Below, one piece after another: positions 6,985-14,431 of a DNA stretch of 15,141 nucleotides. Location: the NCBI GenBank assembly GCA_900753295.1, contig CAADYQ010000018.1:1-15141 (forward strand), in the 5' to 3' direction. Source of the stretch: Clostridia bacterium. GTDB lineage: Bacteria > Bacillota > Clostridia > Oscillospirales > CAG-272. The notes beneath the pieces were generated by a model. It searched no databases. It was given only the letters and a program-made list of their open reading frames with translations, and was not told the DNA's origin. Numbering within the stretch: position 1 is the first letter of the stretch; each line of letters opens with the position of its first letter. The position numbers and the translations under genes were made by a program.

Positions 6985-7386
6985 TTATCTCTTGGAGAAC
7001 TGGGACGCACGACGTGCGGCTTTGAGACCGTATTTCTTTCTTTCCTTCATACGAGGGTCACGGGTCAGGAAGCCCGCAGCCTTCAGAGGAGCCTTGTTTG
7101 CTTCGTCAGCAAGGACGAGAGCGCGGGAAAGACCATGGCGGATAGCGCCTGCCTGACCCGAGAAGCCGCCGCCGACAACAGTCGCGACAACATCGAACTT
7201 ACCGGCAGTACCGGTCACTTCGAAGGGCTGGTTGACGATGAGGTTCATCGTCTCAAGACCGAAATATTCGTTCAGCTCTTTGCCGTTAACGGTGATCATA
7301 CCGGTTCCGGGGTAAAGGCGAACGCGAGCGATGGATTTCTTTCTTCTGCCTGTTCCGTAGAAATAAGGCTTTGCACTTGTATACAT
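6985..7386 (-). CDS. rpsI: 30S ribosomal protein S9
   Basis: Small-subunit ribosomal protein whose basic C-terminal tail reaches the P-site tRNA. The 133 residues include the family start YFYGTGRRKKSIARVRL (8-24), GGGFSGQAGAIRHGLSRAL (72-90) and the ending RRASQFSKR. Length and both ends are normal. It is the second gene of the rplM-rpsI operon, 19 bases after rplM, the usual bacterial pairing. A strong terminator follows. Confidence 0.97.
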   Translation of the reverse strand: MYTSAKPYFYGTGRRKKSIARVRLYPGTGMITVNGKELNEYFGLETMNLIVNQPFEVTGTAGKFDVVATVVGGGFSGQAGAIRHGLSRALVLADEANKAPLKAAGFLTRDPRMKERKKYGLKAARRASQFSKR

Positions 7387-7405
7387 GATTCAGTCTCCTT
7401 CCCTA

Positions 7406-7834
7406 TCAGGCATCGTAAGCAACGGGCTGCTGAGCCGCGTGCTTGTGGTCGGGACCCGCATAGACGAACAGTCTTGTTGCGGACTTGCGACCGAGAGAGT
7501 TGTGGGGGAGCATTCCCTTAACGGCAAGCTCCATTGCGAACTCGGGGCGTTCAGCCATCAGTTCCTTGTACTGTACGGACTTGAGTCCGCCGATGTATCC
7601 GGAATGACGGCGATAGAACTTCTGCTCATACTTTTTACCGGTAAGAACAGCCTTGTCAGCGTTTACGATAATAACATACTCACCGCAGTCTACATGAGGG
7701 GTGAATTCGGGGCGGTGTTTGCCGCGAAGAATGTTGGCGGCGATAACGGCAGTGCGTCCGAGGGGCTTACCCGCGGCATCAAGCACGTACCACTTGCGCT
7801 CAACTGTTTCGGCTTTCGCCATAAAGGTGGACAT
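7406..7834 (-). CDS. rplM: 50S ribosomal protein L13
   Basis: Early-assembling large-subunit protein of 142 residues, normal for the family. Recognisable blocks are RKWYVLDAAGKPLGR (13-27), GKHRPEFTPHVDCGEYVIIVN (38-58), KFYRRHSGY (72-80) and KGMLPHNSLGR (106-116). GGAGG with nine bases of spacing fixes the ATG at 7834. It is the first gene of the ribosomal operon. The leader from the strong promoter is about 40 bases, and I see no structure in it that would act as an autoregulatory site. Confidence 0.97.
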   Translation of the reverse strand: MSTFMAKAETVERKWYVLDAAGKPLGRTAVIAANILRGKHRPEFTPHVDCGEYVIIVNADKAVLTGKKYEQKFYRRHSGYIGGLKSVQYKELMAERPEFAMELAVKGMLPHNSLGRKSATRLFVYAGPDHKHAAQQPVAYDA

Positions 7835-7879
7835 TGATGTTTTCCTCCGTTTGATAATATGGGTTCTTTCAACTTGGAT

Positions 7880-7908
7880 ATTATACCATGCCCCGCGCGA
7901 CTTGTCAA
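7880..7908 (-). promoter_or_regulatory. consensus sigma-A promoter of rplM-rpsI
   Basis: On the minus strand a perfect TTGACA (7903-7908), 17 bases and a perfect TATAAT (7880-7885) lie about 45 bases upstream of the rplM ATG. This is the strongest promoter match in the window, as expected for a ribosomal operon. Confidence 0.85.
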
Positions 7909-8098
7909 GGGCTTTTCGGACTTTTTTTCGATTTTTTTAATTTACCGCGGCAATATCTCATGTTTTCTCTTGTTTTTGCGCCTTTTTGCCCTGCTTGCTC
8001 GCCCTTCATTTTATTATTTGTGGCTTCAAATGCGGAATATTCCCGACCGCGCCGCAATATCATTTAGCAAAGGACCGGATAACTTACGATAAAAGATG

Positions 8099-8104
8099 AA
8101 AGGA
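8099..8104 (+). promoter_or_regulatory. ribosome binding site that fixes the S1-domain gene start
   Basis: AAAGGA lies nine bases before ATG at 8114. An earlier in-frame ATG at 8096 overlaps this site and has no good Shine-Dalgarno of its own, so 8114 is preferred. Confidence 0.6.
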
Positions 8105-8113
8105 CATACCAAT

Positions 8114-9064
8114 ATGACACGAAAGTACAAACCCGAAGGAATGCTCATACACACACCCGAAAACCGCCTATTCCTCTCCTCTCCGGCAGGGCTCGAACGC
8201 GCCATGGAGACCGGCGCGATACTTGAAGAAAGCGCCCTTATGTGCGACAGCGGGATGAATCTCCACCTCGATCTCGGCGGCATCGAAGGGATAATACCGC
8301 GCGAGGAGGCGGTGTTCTGCCGCCCCGGTGAGCAGATAAAGGACATTGCCGTGATAACCCGCGTGGGCAAGCCGGTGTGCTTCAAAATAACCTCGATAGG
8401 CATCGAAAACGGCAAACCGACGGCGCGTCTGTCGCGCCGCGCCGCACAGAGCGAATGCGCCCGAAATTACATTTCGGACCTTATCCCCGGCGATATAATC
8501 CGCGTCAAGATAACGCATCTTGAAAGCTTCGGCGCCTTTGCCGACATCGGATGCGGCATATCCTCACTCATACCGGTGGACTGTCTTTCCGTCTCACGTA
8601 TATCCCATCCGCGCGACAGGCTCCCCTGCGGCGGGTACGCATACGCGGTAGTCAAAAGTATAGACCCCGAAACAGGAAGGCTGTATCTTTCGCAAAAGGA
8701 GCTTCTCGGCACATGGGAGGAGAATGCCGCCTTGTTTTCGGTAGGTCAGACGGTCGCCGGGACCGTGAGAAGCATTGAAAGCTACGGTGTTTTTCTGGAG
8801 CTGACGCCGAATCTTACCGGACTTGCCGAGCCGCGCGGCGACATACTTGCCGAGGACCTGAATCCGGGCGACACCGCGGCGGTATACATAAAAAGCATAA
8901 TACCCGAGCGCATGAAGGTAAAGCTCGTTCTGATAGATGCGCACACACAGCCCCAGCCGCCCGCACCGATAAAATATTTCATAGACTGCGAAAAGACGCA
9001 GCACATAGATACATGGAGATATTCCCCATCCTGTTCGCAAAAAATCGTCGAAACGGTATTCTGA
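8114..9064 (+). CDS. S1 RNA-binding domain protein (three S1-type repeats)
   Basis: Probable cytoplasmic RNA-binding protein of 316 residues. Three S1-like OB-fold repeats can be read. The first is divergent (about 36-110, with LHLDLGGIEGIIPREE). The second is clear (about 124-198, with GDIIRVKITHLESFGAFADIG). The third is clear (about 207-275, with GQTVAGTVRSIESYGVFLEL and LTGLAEP). A 40-residue tail rich in Pro and Gln follows and has no recognised domain. It is shorter than E. coli ribosomal protein S1 (six repeats) and resembles the short S1-like proteins of Clostridia; whether it acts in translation initiation or RNA decay cannot be read from sequence. It stands alone, divergent from rplM, with a terminator just behind it. 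I could not pick a convincing promoter in 7910-8098. Confidence 0.85.
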   Translation: MTRKYKPEGMLIHTPENRLFLSSPAGLERAMETGAILEESALMCDSGMNLHLDLGGIEGIIPREEAVFCRPGEQIKDIAVITRVGKPVCFKITSIGIENGKPTARLSRRAAQSECARNYISDLIPGDIIRVKITHLESFGAFADIGCGISSLIPVDCLSVSRISHPRDRLPCGGYAYAVVKSIDPETGRLYLSQKELLGTWEENAALFSVGQTVAGTVRSIESYGVFLELTPNLTGLAEPRGDILAEDLNPGDTAAVYIKSIIPERMKVKLVLIDAHTQPQPPAPIKYFIDCEKTQHIDTWRYSPSCSQKIVETVF

Positions 9065-9074
9065 GCATAAAGCA

Positions 9075-9116
9075 AAAACCACGACTGCCGCGCAAATGCG
9101 CGGCAGTCGTGGTTTT
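9075..9116. terminator. bidirectional terminator between convergent genes
   Basis: A perfect 20-bp inverted repeat (9075-9094 with 9097-9116) has a two-base loop, with A-rich left and T-rich right ends. It sits between the S1-domain gene (ends 9064, plus) and the solute-binding protein gene (ends 9133, minus). It has a terminal T-run in both reading directions, so it can serve both genes. Confidence 0.85.
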
Positions 9117-9132
9117 ATTAGATTCAGCAATA

Positions 9133-10965
9133 TTAGCCTTCCTCAAGGAAGCCGTTGCTCTTAAGCCAATCATAATAGACCGAACCGGGAGTTGAACTTT
9201 CCTGGCTGGTGGTATTAGTGATAGCCTTTACGTTTGCGTCGGTACCGAACTTGCGGGCGACCTCACGCATGATCTCTTCAAGCTCCGCTACGGACTGAGC
9301 AGCGTTCAGTCTCTTTTCAACGTCAGCGGAATAATCATTAACAGCCTTGATAGCCGCTTTGAGCTTATTTACCGCCTCGGGGTCGGACGAGCTCTGGAAG
9401 TCCTCATCCTTGAAGCGCAGACCGAGAGTCATCATGGTCTTGGCAGCGGTGTTCTGAGCCTTACCATAGGTCCATACGTTCTTGGGCATTCCCTCCTCCG
9501 GATACGCCATGAAGACGTTACCGGTCTTGTTGATGTCCATCATGTAATTGTTGTTGAGTCTGTGAAGCATGCCTTCGTCGTCAAGCTCGTAGTGAACGTC
9601 CTCAACGCCGTACTGAAGCACATTGCGGAGATCGGAGTTGGTATTGAGGTACGTGATGATCTCCATGCTGCGCTTAAGGCTTCTTGTGTAGGTGGAAACA
9701 CCGAACATGCTGCCGAAGATATCTTCATAGTCGGCGCGGGGAGATTCGATAATGTTCATATAGTAGTCTTCGCCGTATGTTTCGGCAAGCTCGCCGCCGC
9801 CCTTGACCACGCGCACCGCATATTCCTTGGCGATGTTGGTGTACTCGGTCACATAACCGAGATCTTTGTATGTGCGGATGGCAATGAGCTGCTTGGCGTA
9901 ATCGCTTGTGTTGGCAAGCTCAACGTTGGTTCCGAAAACGCCGGTAAAGTTGAACATGGAGCCGAGCGTTGCGGTATCGCTGATACCGTGACCGATGATG
10001 TTGAACTTGTTGTGGTTGATCTCAAGCGTTTCGGGATCGATGCTCCAGTACTTGGTGAGAGTCACGGGGATCTCGCCGACGATGGGGAGCACATCGGGCT
10101 CGTACTTCTTGACATCCGCCAGGAAGTTCGCGCACTTTACGATATTGGTAAGATCGGAGGGAGTGTATTTATACTTATCAACCAGTCTCTTGTTGAGCAG
10201 GAGGTATGTGTATTCGCCGATGACGGTGTTGTTGGGAATGGCATATGTGCCGCTTCCCGCGGTCTTTACAGAGTCAAGAGCACCGGGGTATATGTACTGC
10301 TTCAGCTTTTTGGATGTGCTGGAAAGCTGCTCGTCAAGACGCTGAAGGAGGTCATTGTTTACGTACTCCATGAACTTATCATATCCGCCGAGCCAGATGA
10401 TATCGAGCTGATTCTCGCGCTCTTCGGGATACTTGATCTCGGGCATGCCGAGCTCGTTGAGCTGCGTCTCGGGCACTGTCTCCTCGGTATCGGTAGATGC
10501 CTCGGTCTCCTGATATTTTACCCACTCGGGGTGGTCCTCGTAGAACTTGGAGATAACGGCAACGGTATCGGTGTTACCCTCTGCTCTCGCAAGGCGCAGC
10601 GCCTTTTTCAGCTCGTCTTTTGCAAGCTGAGACTGCTCCTCCTCGTCCACACGTGCCTGCATAATGCCTTCGATGGTAGCATAGTACTCGTCAAGGGTGG
10701 GCATATGCAGCTTTATCTGCGTTTTGAATTTGGATTTCGTTATCTTGTTTATAGCCTCTTCTACAAGAGCTACATCCTCGGCAGACACCGGCTTTTCGCA
10801 TGGTATATACCACGAAAGTGTGATGGCTTTGCCCTGATCGGGGTCTGCGACAGTAGAAGAACCGGTGGTTTCTTCCGAATTGTTGCCGAAAACAGAGCAT
10901 CCCGTTGCCGACACGCTTATCAGCATAAGGAAGCAAAGCAACAGACTGATAAGTCTTTTGTTCAT
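9133..10965 (-). CDS. ABC transporter solute-binding lipoprotein (family 1 type)
   Basis: Extracellular lipid-anchored binding protein of 610 residues, by layout a family 1 (sugar or oligosaccharide type) solute-binding protein; the ligand is unknown. A signal peptide (1-22) ends in the lipobox SATGC with C23 as lipid attachment site, followed by a Ser/Thr/Glu linker. The mature fold begins near ITLSWYIPCE (48-57), and a ligand-sensing strand QLDIIWLGGYDKFMEYVNN occurs at 186-204. Between DEYYATIEG (92-100) and that strand lies an extra charged stretch of about 80 residues. The start is ATG 10965 with AAGGAGGAT eight bases upstream; an in-frame upstream codon at 11010 would place that site inside the coding region. 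No permease or ATPase gene adjoins it, so it is an orphan component, and it has its own promoter. Confidence 0.85.
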   Translation of the reverse strand: MNKRLISLLLCFLMLISVSATGCSVFGNNSEETTGSSTVADPDQGKAITLSWYIPCEKPVSAEDVALVEEAINKITKSKFKTQIKLHMPTLDEYYATIEGIMQARVDEEEQSQLAKDELKKALRLARAEGNTDTVAVISKFYEDHPEWVKYQETEASTDTEETVPETQLNELGMPEIKYPEERENQLDIIWLGGYDKFMEYVNNDLLQRLDEQLSSTSKKLKQYIYPGALDSVKTAGSGTYAIPNNTVIGEYTYLLLNKRLVDKYKYTPSDLTNIVKCANFLADVKKYEPDVLPIVGEIPVTLTKYWSIDPETLEINHNKFNIIGHGISDTATLGSMFNFTGVFGTNVELANTSDYAKQLIAIRTYKDLGYVTEYTNIAKEYAVRVVKGGGELAETYGEDYYMNIIESPRADYEDIFGSMFGVSTYTRSLKRSMEIITYLNTNSDLRNVLQYGVEDVHYELDDEGMLHRLNNNYMMDINKTGNVFMAYPEEGMPKNVWTYGKAQNTAAKTMMTLGLRFKDEDFQSSSDPEAVNKLKAAIKAVNDYSADVEKRLNAAQSVAELEEIMREVARKFGTDANVKAITNTTSQESSTPGSVYYDWLKSNGFLEEG

Positions 10966-10973
10966 AAATGCAT

Positions 10974-10982
10974 ATCCTCCTT
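10974..10982 (-). promoter_or_regulatory. ribosome binding site of the solute-binding protein gene
   Basis: AAGGAGGAT on the minus strand, eight bases before ATG at 10965. It excludes the longer in-frame start at 11010 and puts the signal peptide at the true N-terminus. Confidence 0.8.
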
Positions 10983-10991
10983 GGAAGGAGC

Positions 10992-11008
10992 GCGCACCGA
11001 GCGTGCGC
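10992..11008 (-). other. small leader stem-loop before the binding-protein gene
   Basis: GCGCAC (10992-10997) and GTGCGC (11003-11008) form a 6-bp GC-rich stem with a five-base loop, between the predicted transcript start (about 11020) and the ribosome binding site. It would sit at the very 5' end of the mRNA, where such stems can stabilise transcripts; that role is inference. Confidence 0.4.
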
Positions 11009-11026
11009 ACTATTAGATTGTATTAT

Positions 11027-11055
11027 ATTTTACATCAAAAAAGCGGAAGTGTCAA
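11027..11055 (-). promoter_or_regulatory. sigma-A promoter of the solute-binding protein gene
   Basis: Minus-strand perfect TTGACA (11050-11055), 17 bases and TAAAAT (11027-11032), followed by a 55-base leader to the ATG at 10965. It shows that the gene is transcribed separately from rpoD. Confidence 0.75.
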
Positions 11056-11104
11056 GTTGAAATTTCGTCAGTATTTGTAAATTAAAAAATCCGTGTTTGC
11101 TTAA

Positions 11105-11118
11105 GCCCGCAAGCGGGC
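11105..11118. other. short GC-rich hairpin in the rpoD to binding-protein spacer
   Basis: GCCCGC (11105-11110), AA and GCGGGC (11113-11118) form a 6-bp stem. On the plus strand it is followed by AATTTTGTTG, on the minus strand by TTAAGC, so no clean T-run follows in the rpoD direction. The 295-base spacer 11011-11305 holds this, two TTTTGTGCAAC repeats and the binding-protein promoter. I could not identify a convincing terminator immediately after rpoD. Confidence 0.35.
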
Positions 11119-11177
11119 AATTTTGTTGTGCATAATATACTAATTCAGCGGTTGCTTTTTCAGCATTACAACGATTC

Positions 11178-11220
11178 TTTTGTGCAACCGTACATATTTT
11201 GCATTTTAATTTTGTGCAAC
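11178..11220. repeat. two TTTTGTGCAAC direct repeats
   Basis: TTTTGTGCAAC occurs at 11178-11188 and again at 11210-11220, 32 bases apart (about three helical turns). TTTTGTGCAA also occurs at 6786-6795, where its complement holds the -35 box of the hyd promoter. On the minus strand each repeat offers a TTGCAC -35-like box; the one at 11214-11219 has TATGTA 17 bases downstream, a weak promoter match. Confidence 0.45.
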
Positions 11221-11305
11221 ACGTGAAAAAGTTTCGTGCGCTCCGCAAGAATCGACCGGACGGGCATTCCGTGCGACGTTAAAATGCGGTACACAAATGC
11301 CGCGC

Positions 11306-12418
11306 TCAGTCTATGAACCCGCGCAGGTGTCTTGCACGGCTCGGATGACGCAACTTGCGCAGCGCCTTTGCCTCGATCTGACGTATACGCTCACGGGTGA
11401 TGTCGAATTCCTTGCCGACTTCCTCGAGCGTGCGGCATCTGCCGTCGTAAAGTCCGAAGCGGAGCTTTATGACATGCTCCTCACGGGGTGTGAGTGTGTG
11501 CAGCTCGCGGTCAAGCACCTCGCGGAGTATCGTCTGCGACGCGGCATCGGCAGGCGCGGGGGTGTCCTCATCGGGGATGAAATCGCCGAGGTGGGTGTCC
11601 TCCTCCTCACCGATAGGAGTTTCAAGCGACACGGGCTCCTGCGCTATCTTCATTATCTCGCGCACCTTTTCGGCGCTCATGCCCATCTTTTCGCCGATCT
11701 CATCGGCTGTCGCCTCGCGTCCCAGCTCCTGAAGCATCTGGCGCTGATAACGGTTGACCTTGTGGATGGTCTCAACCATATGCACGGGGATCCTTATCGT
11801 TCTCGCCTGATCTGCAATGGCGCGGTTTATCGCCTGACGTATCCACCATGTGGCATAAGTCGAGAACTTATAGCCCTTGGTGTAGTCGAACTTCTCCACC
11901 GCCTTCATAAGTCCGAGGTTGCCCTCCTGAATAAGGTCGAGGAAGAACATTCCCTTGCCTACATACCGCTTGGCAATGCTGACGACAAGGCGCAGGTTGG
12001 CTTCCACAAGCTTATCCTGAGCCGCCTGGCGCTCCTCCGCCGGCTTTGTCTCGTCTGTCATTATCTTTGCAAGCTCAAGCTCGCTGTCCGAGTCGAGCAG
12101 CGGAACTCTGCCTATCTCCTTGAGGTACATGCGAACGGGGTCGTCGATCGTGAGTCCTTCCTGCTCAAGGATCCTCTCCATATTCTCGCCGACGCCGAAG
12201 TTTTCGACCTCGCTTTCGATCTTGTCCATTTCCGAGCTTGACATTTCGCCGGCAACGGGTATGCCGCCATCCTCAAGCGCGTCATAGACCTTGTCCATTT
12301 TGTCTATGTCGTAATCAAGATCGTCAAGGGCGTCCTCGAAATCTCTGTCGGTAAGACCGCTCTTCTTGCCCTTTTCGATAAGCTCGTTCACATCCATCTT
12401 CTTTTCGTTTTCGTCCAT
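11306..12418 (-). CDS. rpoD: RNA polymerase primary sigma factor (sigma-A / RpoD)
   Basis: Directs RNA polymerase to -35/-10 promoters of the kind seen across this window. The 370 residues show an acidic N-terminus (1-90), a short Gram-positive-style region 1. Region 1.2 is DDPVRMYLKEIGRVPLL (92-108). Regions 2.1-2.4 span about 141-212, with KFSTYATWWIRQAI (184-197). Region 3 spans about 213-280, and region 4 spans about 305-360, with RTLEEVGKEFDITRERIRQIE (329-349) as the -35-binding helix-turn-helix. Length is close to Bacillus SigA (about 371). The start ATG 12418 has AAAGGATC upstream. It follows dnaG by 92 bases, the classical macromolecular-synthesis gene order, and is probably transcribed with it. 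Confidence 0.97.
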   Translation of the reverse strand: MDENEKKMDVNELIEKGKKSGLTDRDFEDALDDLDYDIDKMDKVYDALEDGGIPVAGEMSSSEMDKIESEVENFGVGENMERILEQEGLTIDDPVRMYLKEIGRVPLLDSDSELELAKIMTDETKPAEERQAAQDKLVEANLRLVVSIAKRYVGKGMFFLDLIQEGNLGLMKAVEKFDYTKGYKFSTYATWWIRQAINRAIADQARTIRIPVHMVETIHKVNRYQRQMLQELGREATADEIGEKMGMSAEKVREIMKIAQEPVSLETPIGEEEDTHLGDFIPDEDTPAPADAASQTILREVLDRELHTLTPREEHVIKLRFGLYDGRCRTLEEVGKEFDITRERIRQIEAKALRKLRHPSRARHLRGFID

Positions 12419-12440
12419 TTTTTGATCCTTTCGGTATGTG

Positions 12441-12455
12441 TGCGGCGCCGCCGCA
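12441..12455 (-). other. GC-rich hairpin between dnaG and rpoD
   Basis: TGCGGC and GCCGCA (12441-12446 with 12450-12455) form a 6-bp stem with a three-base loop, about 22 bases upstream of the rpoD ATG in an otherwise AT-rich spacer. With no T-run it is not a terminator. It could be a processing or stability element between dnaG and rpoD, by analogy to the known processing between these genes in other bacteria. Confidence 0.35.
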
Positions 12456-12510
12456 TGGGAATATATATATGTCTTTTGATTTTATTGTTCTGTTTTTTTC
12501 GCGCTACGCT

Positions 12511-14316
12511 TTAATTATTGCCGTTTTTTGGTGTTTTATCCTTAGCGGCTGCCAAAGCTCGCCTTTTTGCTTCAAGATCGCCGGAAAGCGACCCGTCACC
12601 GCCGCGTTTTCCGCGGTCGCGGAGCAATACGCCCGCCGCCGCCTCAAGCACGCCGGCCCCGTTTTCGGAAAGCTGCTCGCGCCGCTTACGGCAACGCTCA
12701 AGCCGGCTCATCTCATCGGCGGTAAAATTCTCGCCGAGCATCGAAAAATCAAAGCCGTGCTCGCTTTTGTAAAGCCGGCATATCTCGGTAAAGGCTCGCT
12801 TTCCGAAGTCGGTGAAAAAGTCGTCGGCATCAAGTCCCAGCGCGCCGGTAGCCGCCGCTTTACGGTGAGCGTCGTCAATGAGAAGCAGACCTATGATGGT
12901 CTCCTCGGCGGCAGCCGCACGCGGGTTCTTTGCCGCATCCGGATTCACCCTGTCACCGAAATCGCGTATGGAAGCCACCGCCGTCCGGCTCAGCTCCGCG
13001 CTGTGCTCCTTTTTGCGTCGCGCGCGCTCGCGCTCCACATCGCGCTTTATGACGTCAGCCGGAAGCGACAGCCGCTCCGCGGCGCGGAATATGTAGATCT
13101 CGCGCTCGACATTGGAATAATAATCGGAAATTATCCTTACCAGCTCTTCGGCGGCGCGTAGCCTGCCCTGCTGATCGTTTATATCATATTTGGCGAGCAC
13201 AGCCTCGGACTTGAACTCAAATCCGGTGCGGCTCTTATCTATGAGCAGTGAAAATTTCGCCCCGCCGTATTTCTTTATGAATTCGTCGGGGTCCTTGGCG
13301 CCCTCGACACGCAGGACGCGAACCTCCACGCCTACCCCGCCGAGCACGCGCATCGCCTTGTTTGCGGCATTTATGCCCGCCTCGTCCGAGTCGTAGCAGA
13401 TTATGACCTCTTTTGTGTATTTCGCCATTATCCGCGCGTGCTCCTCGGTGATGGCAGTGCCGAGCGTAGCCACGGCGTTTTCAAATCCCACGGCATGCAG
13501 GGCGATAACGTCCATGTAGCCCTCGCACAGTATCATCTTCTCCGCGCAATGGCTTTTTGCAAAATTGAGCGCGAAAAGATTGCGGCTCTTTTTGAACGCC
13601 GGAGTGTCAGAGGTGTTGAGGTACTTCGGCTTTGAATCGTCCATGACTCTGCCGCCGAAAGCGACCACGTTGCCCGCCACATCTATTATCGGGAACATCA
13701 CGCGGTTGCGGAAATAATCATAAAGCTTGTTCGTTGTACGGCTCCTGCCGCACATGAAGCCCGCCGTCATCTCCTCGTCGGTGTATCCCAGTCCGTGCAG
13801 ATAGGAAGTCAGGACGCCGAAATCGTTCGGCGAATATCCGAGCCCGAAATGCTTTATCGTTGCGCCGCTCAACGCGCGCTTACCGGAAAGATACTCAAGC
13901 GCCTCGCTGCCGTAGCGCGGATCGTAGAGACATTTGTGAAAGAACAGCGCCGCCGCGCGGTTCATTTCAAGCACGCGCTTGCGCGATACCGCATCGCGGT
14001 CGGTTTTACCGTCGTGGGGTATCTCAATGCCCGCCCGCGCCGCAAGGAATTCGACCGCGGCAACATAATCGAGATTTTCTATTTTGCGTATGAATGTGAC
14101 GACGTCCCCGCCCGCGCCGCAGCCGAAGCAGTAGAAATGCGGCGACTGATCGTGCGGAAAAACGGTAAAGGAGGGCGATTTTTCGTTATGGAACGGGCAT
14201 ATGCCCACAAGATTGGAGCCTGCGCGCTTGAGCGTGACATAGCTGCCGATGACCTGTTCGATATCGCTTCTTGCAATGACTTCCTCAACAACCTCACGCG
14301 GAATTCGCGGAATCAT
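12511..14316 (-). CDS. dnaG: DNA primase
   Basis: Makes RNA primers at the replication fork with the replicative helicase. The 601 residues show an N-terminal CHC2 zinc domain (C40, H43, C63, C66). The TOPRIM catalytic core contains CEGYMDVIAL (264-273) and YDSDEAG (308-314), whose acidic residues bind metal. A C-terminal helicase-interaction region (about 450-601) is more variable and Lys/Arg/Ala rich. The spacing between H43 and C63 is two residues longer than in Bacillus stearothermophilus primase. ATG 14316 is chosen because GGGGAGGT at 14323-14330 lies six bases upstream; a GTG at 14334 would put that site inside the gene. It is followed by rpoD. The yigZ terminator lies just upstream, so dnaG needs its own promoter, which I could not place with confidence. 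Confidence 0.96.
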   Translation of the reverse strand: MIPRIPREVVEEVIARSDIEQVIGSYVTLKRAGSNLVGICPFHNEKSPSFTVFPHDQSPHFYCFGCGAGGDVVTFIRKIENLDYVAAVEFLAARAGIEIPHDGKTDRDAVSRKRVLEMNRAAALFFHKCLYDPRYGSEALEYLSGKRALSGATIKHFGLGYSPNDFGVLTSYLHGLGYTDEEMTAGFMCGRSRTTNKLYDYFRNRVMFPIIDVAGNVVAFGGRVMDDSKPKYLNTSDTPAFKKSRNLFALNFAKSHCAEKMILCEGYMDVIALHAVGFENAVATLGTAITEEHARIMAKYTKEVIICYDSDEAGINAANKAMRVLGGVGVEVRVLRVEGAKDPDEFIKKYGGAKFSLLIDKSRTGFEFKSEAVLAKYDINDQQGRLRAAEELVRIISDYYSNVEREIYIFRAAERLSLPADVIKRDVERERARRKKEHSAELSRTAVASIRDFGDRVNPDAAKNPRAAAAEETIIGLLLIDDAHRKAAATGALGLDADDFFTDFGKRAFTEICRLYKSEHGFDFSMLGENFTADEMSRLERCRKRREQLSENGAGVLEAAAGVLLRDRGKRGGDGSLSGDLEAKRRALAAAKDKTPKNGNN

Positions 14317-14322
14317 ATCTGC

Positions 14323-14330
14323 ACCTCCCC
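14323..14330 (-). promoter_or_regulatory. dnaG ribosome binding site
   Basis: GGGGAGGT on the minus strand, six bases before ATG 14316. It decides against the alternative GTG start at 14334. Confidence 0.8.
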
Positions 14331-14360
14331 TCACATTCTCACATAAGTAATATACGCACG

Positions 14361-14386
14361 AAAAAGCCGAAATACTTTTTTTCGGC
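14361..14386 (-). terminator. intrinsic terminator of yigZ
   Basis: GCCGAAA (14366-14372) and TTTCGGC (14380-14386) form a 7-bp stem with a seven-base loop. On the minus strand the stem is followed directly by TTTTT (14361-14365). It lies 45 bases after the yigZ stop and 45 bases upstream of dnaG, so dnaG-rpoD is transcribed separately from yigZ. Confidence 0.8.
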
Positions 14387-14431
14387 AGACTTTTTTACAA
14401 AAAAACTCGTATTCGGGCGAAAAGAGACGTA

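Noticed and set aside
7859..8092. Small hydrophobic plus-strand frame (77 codons) between rplM and the S1-domain gene
   Set aside because: It covers the consensus rplM promoter, has no Shine-Dalgarno and comes from AT-rich T-tracts that mimic membrane segments.
9562..11016. 484-codon plus-strand frame opposite the solute-binding protein
   Set aside because: Antisense to a gene with signal peptide, lipobox and family fold; no start signal and an implausible Val/Leu-rich composition.
11030..11248. 72-codon minus-strand frame in the rpoD to binding-protein spacer
   Set aside because: It spans the binding-protein promoter, has no ribosome binding site and a biased Cys/Lys-rich product without relatives that I recognise.
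11297..12241. 314-codon plus-strand frame opposite rpoD
   Set aside because: It is the complement of clear sigma-factor motifs and has no independent support.
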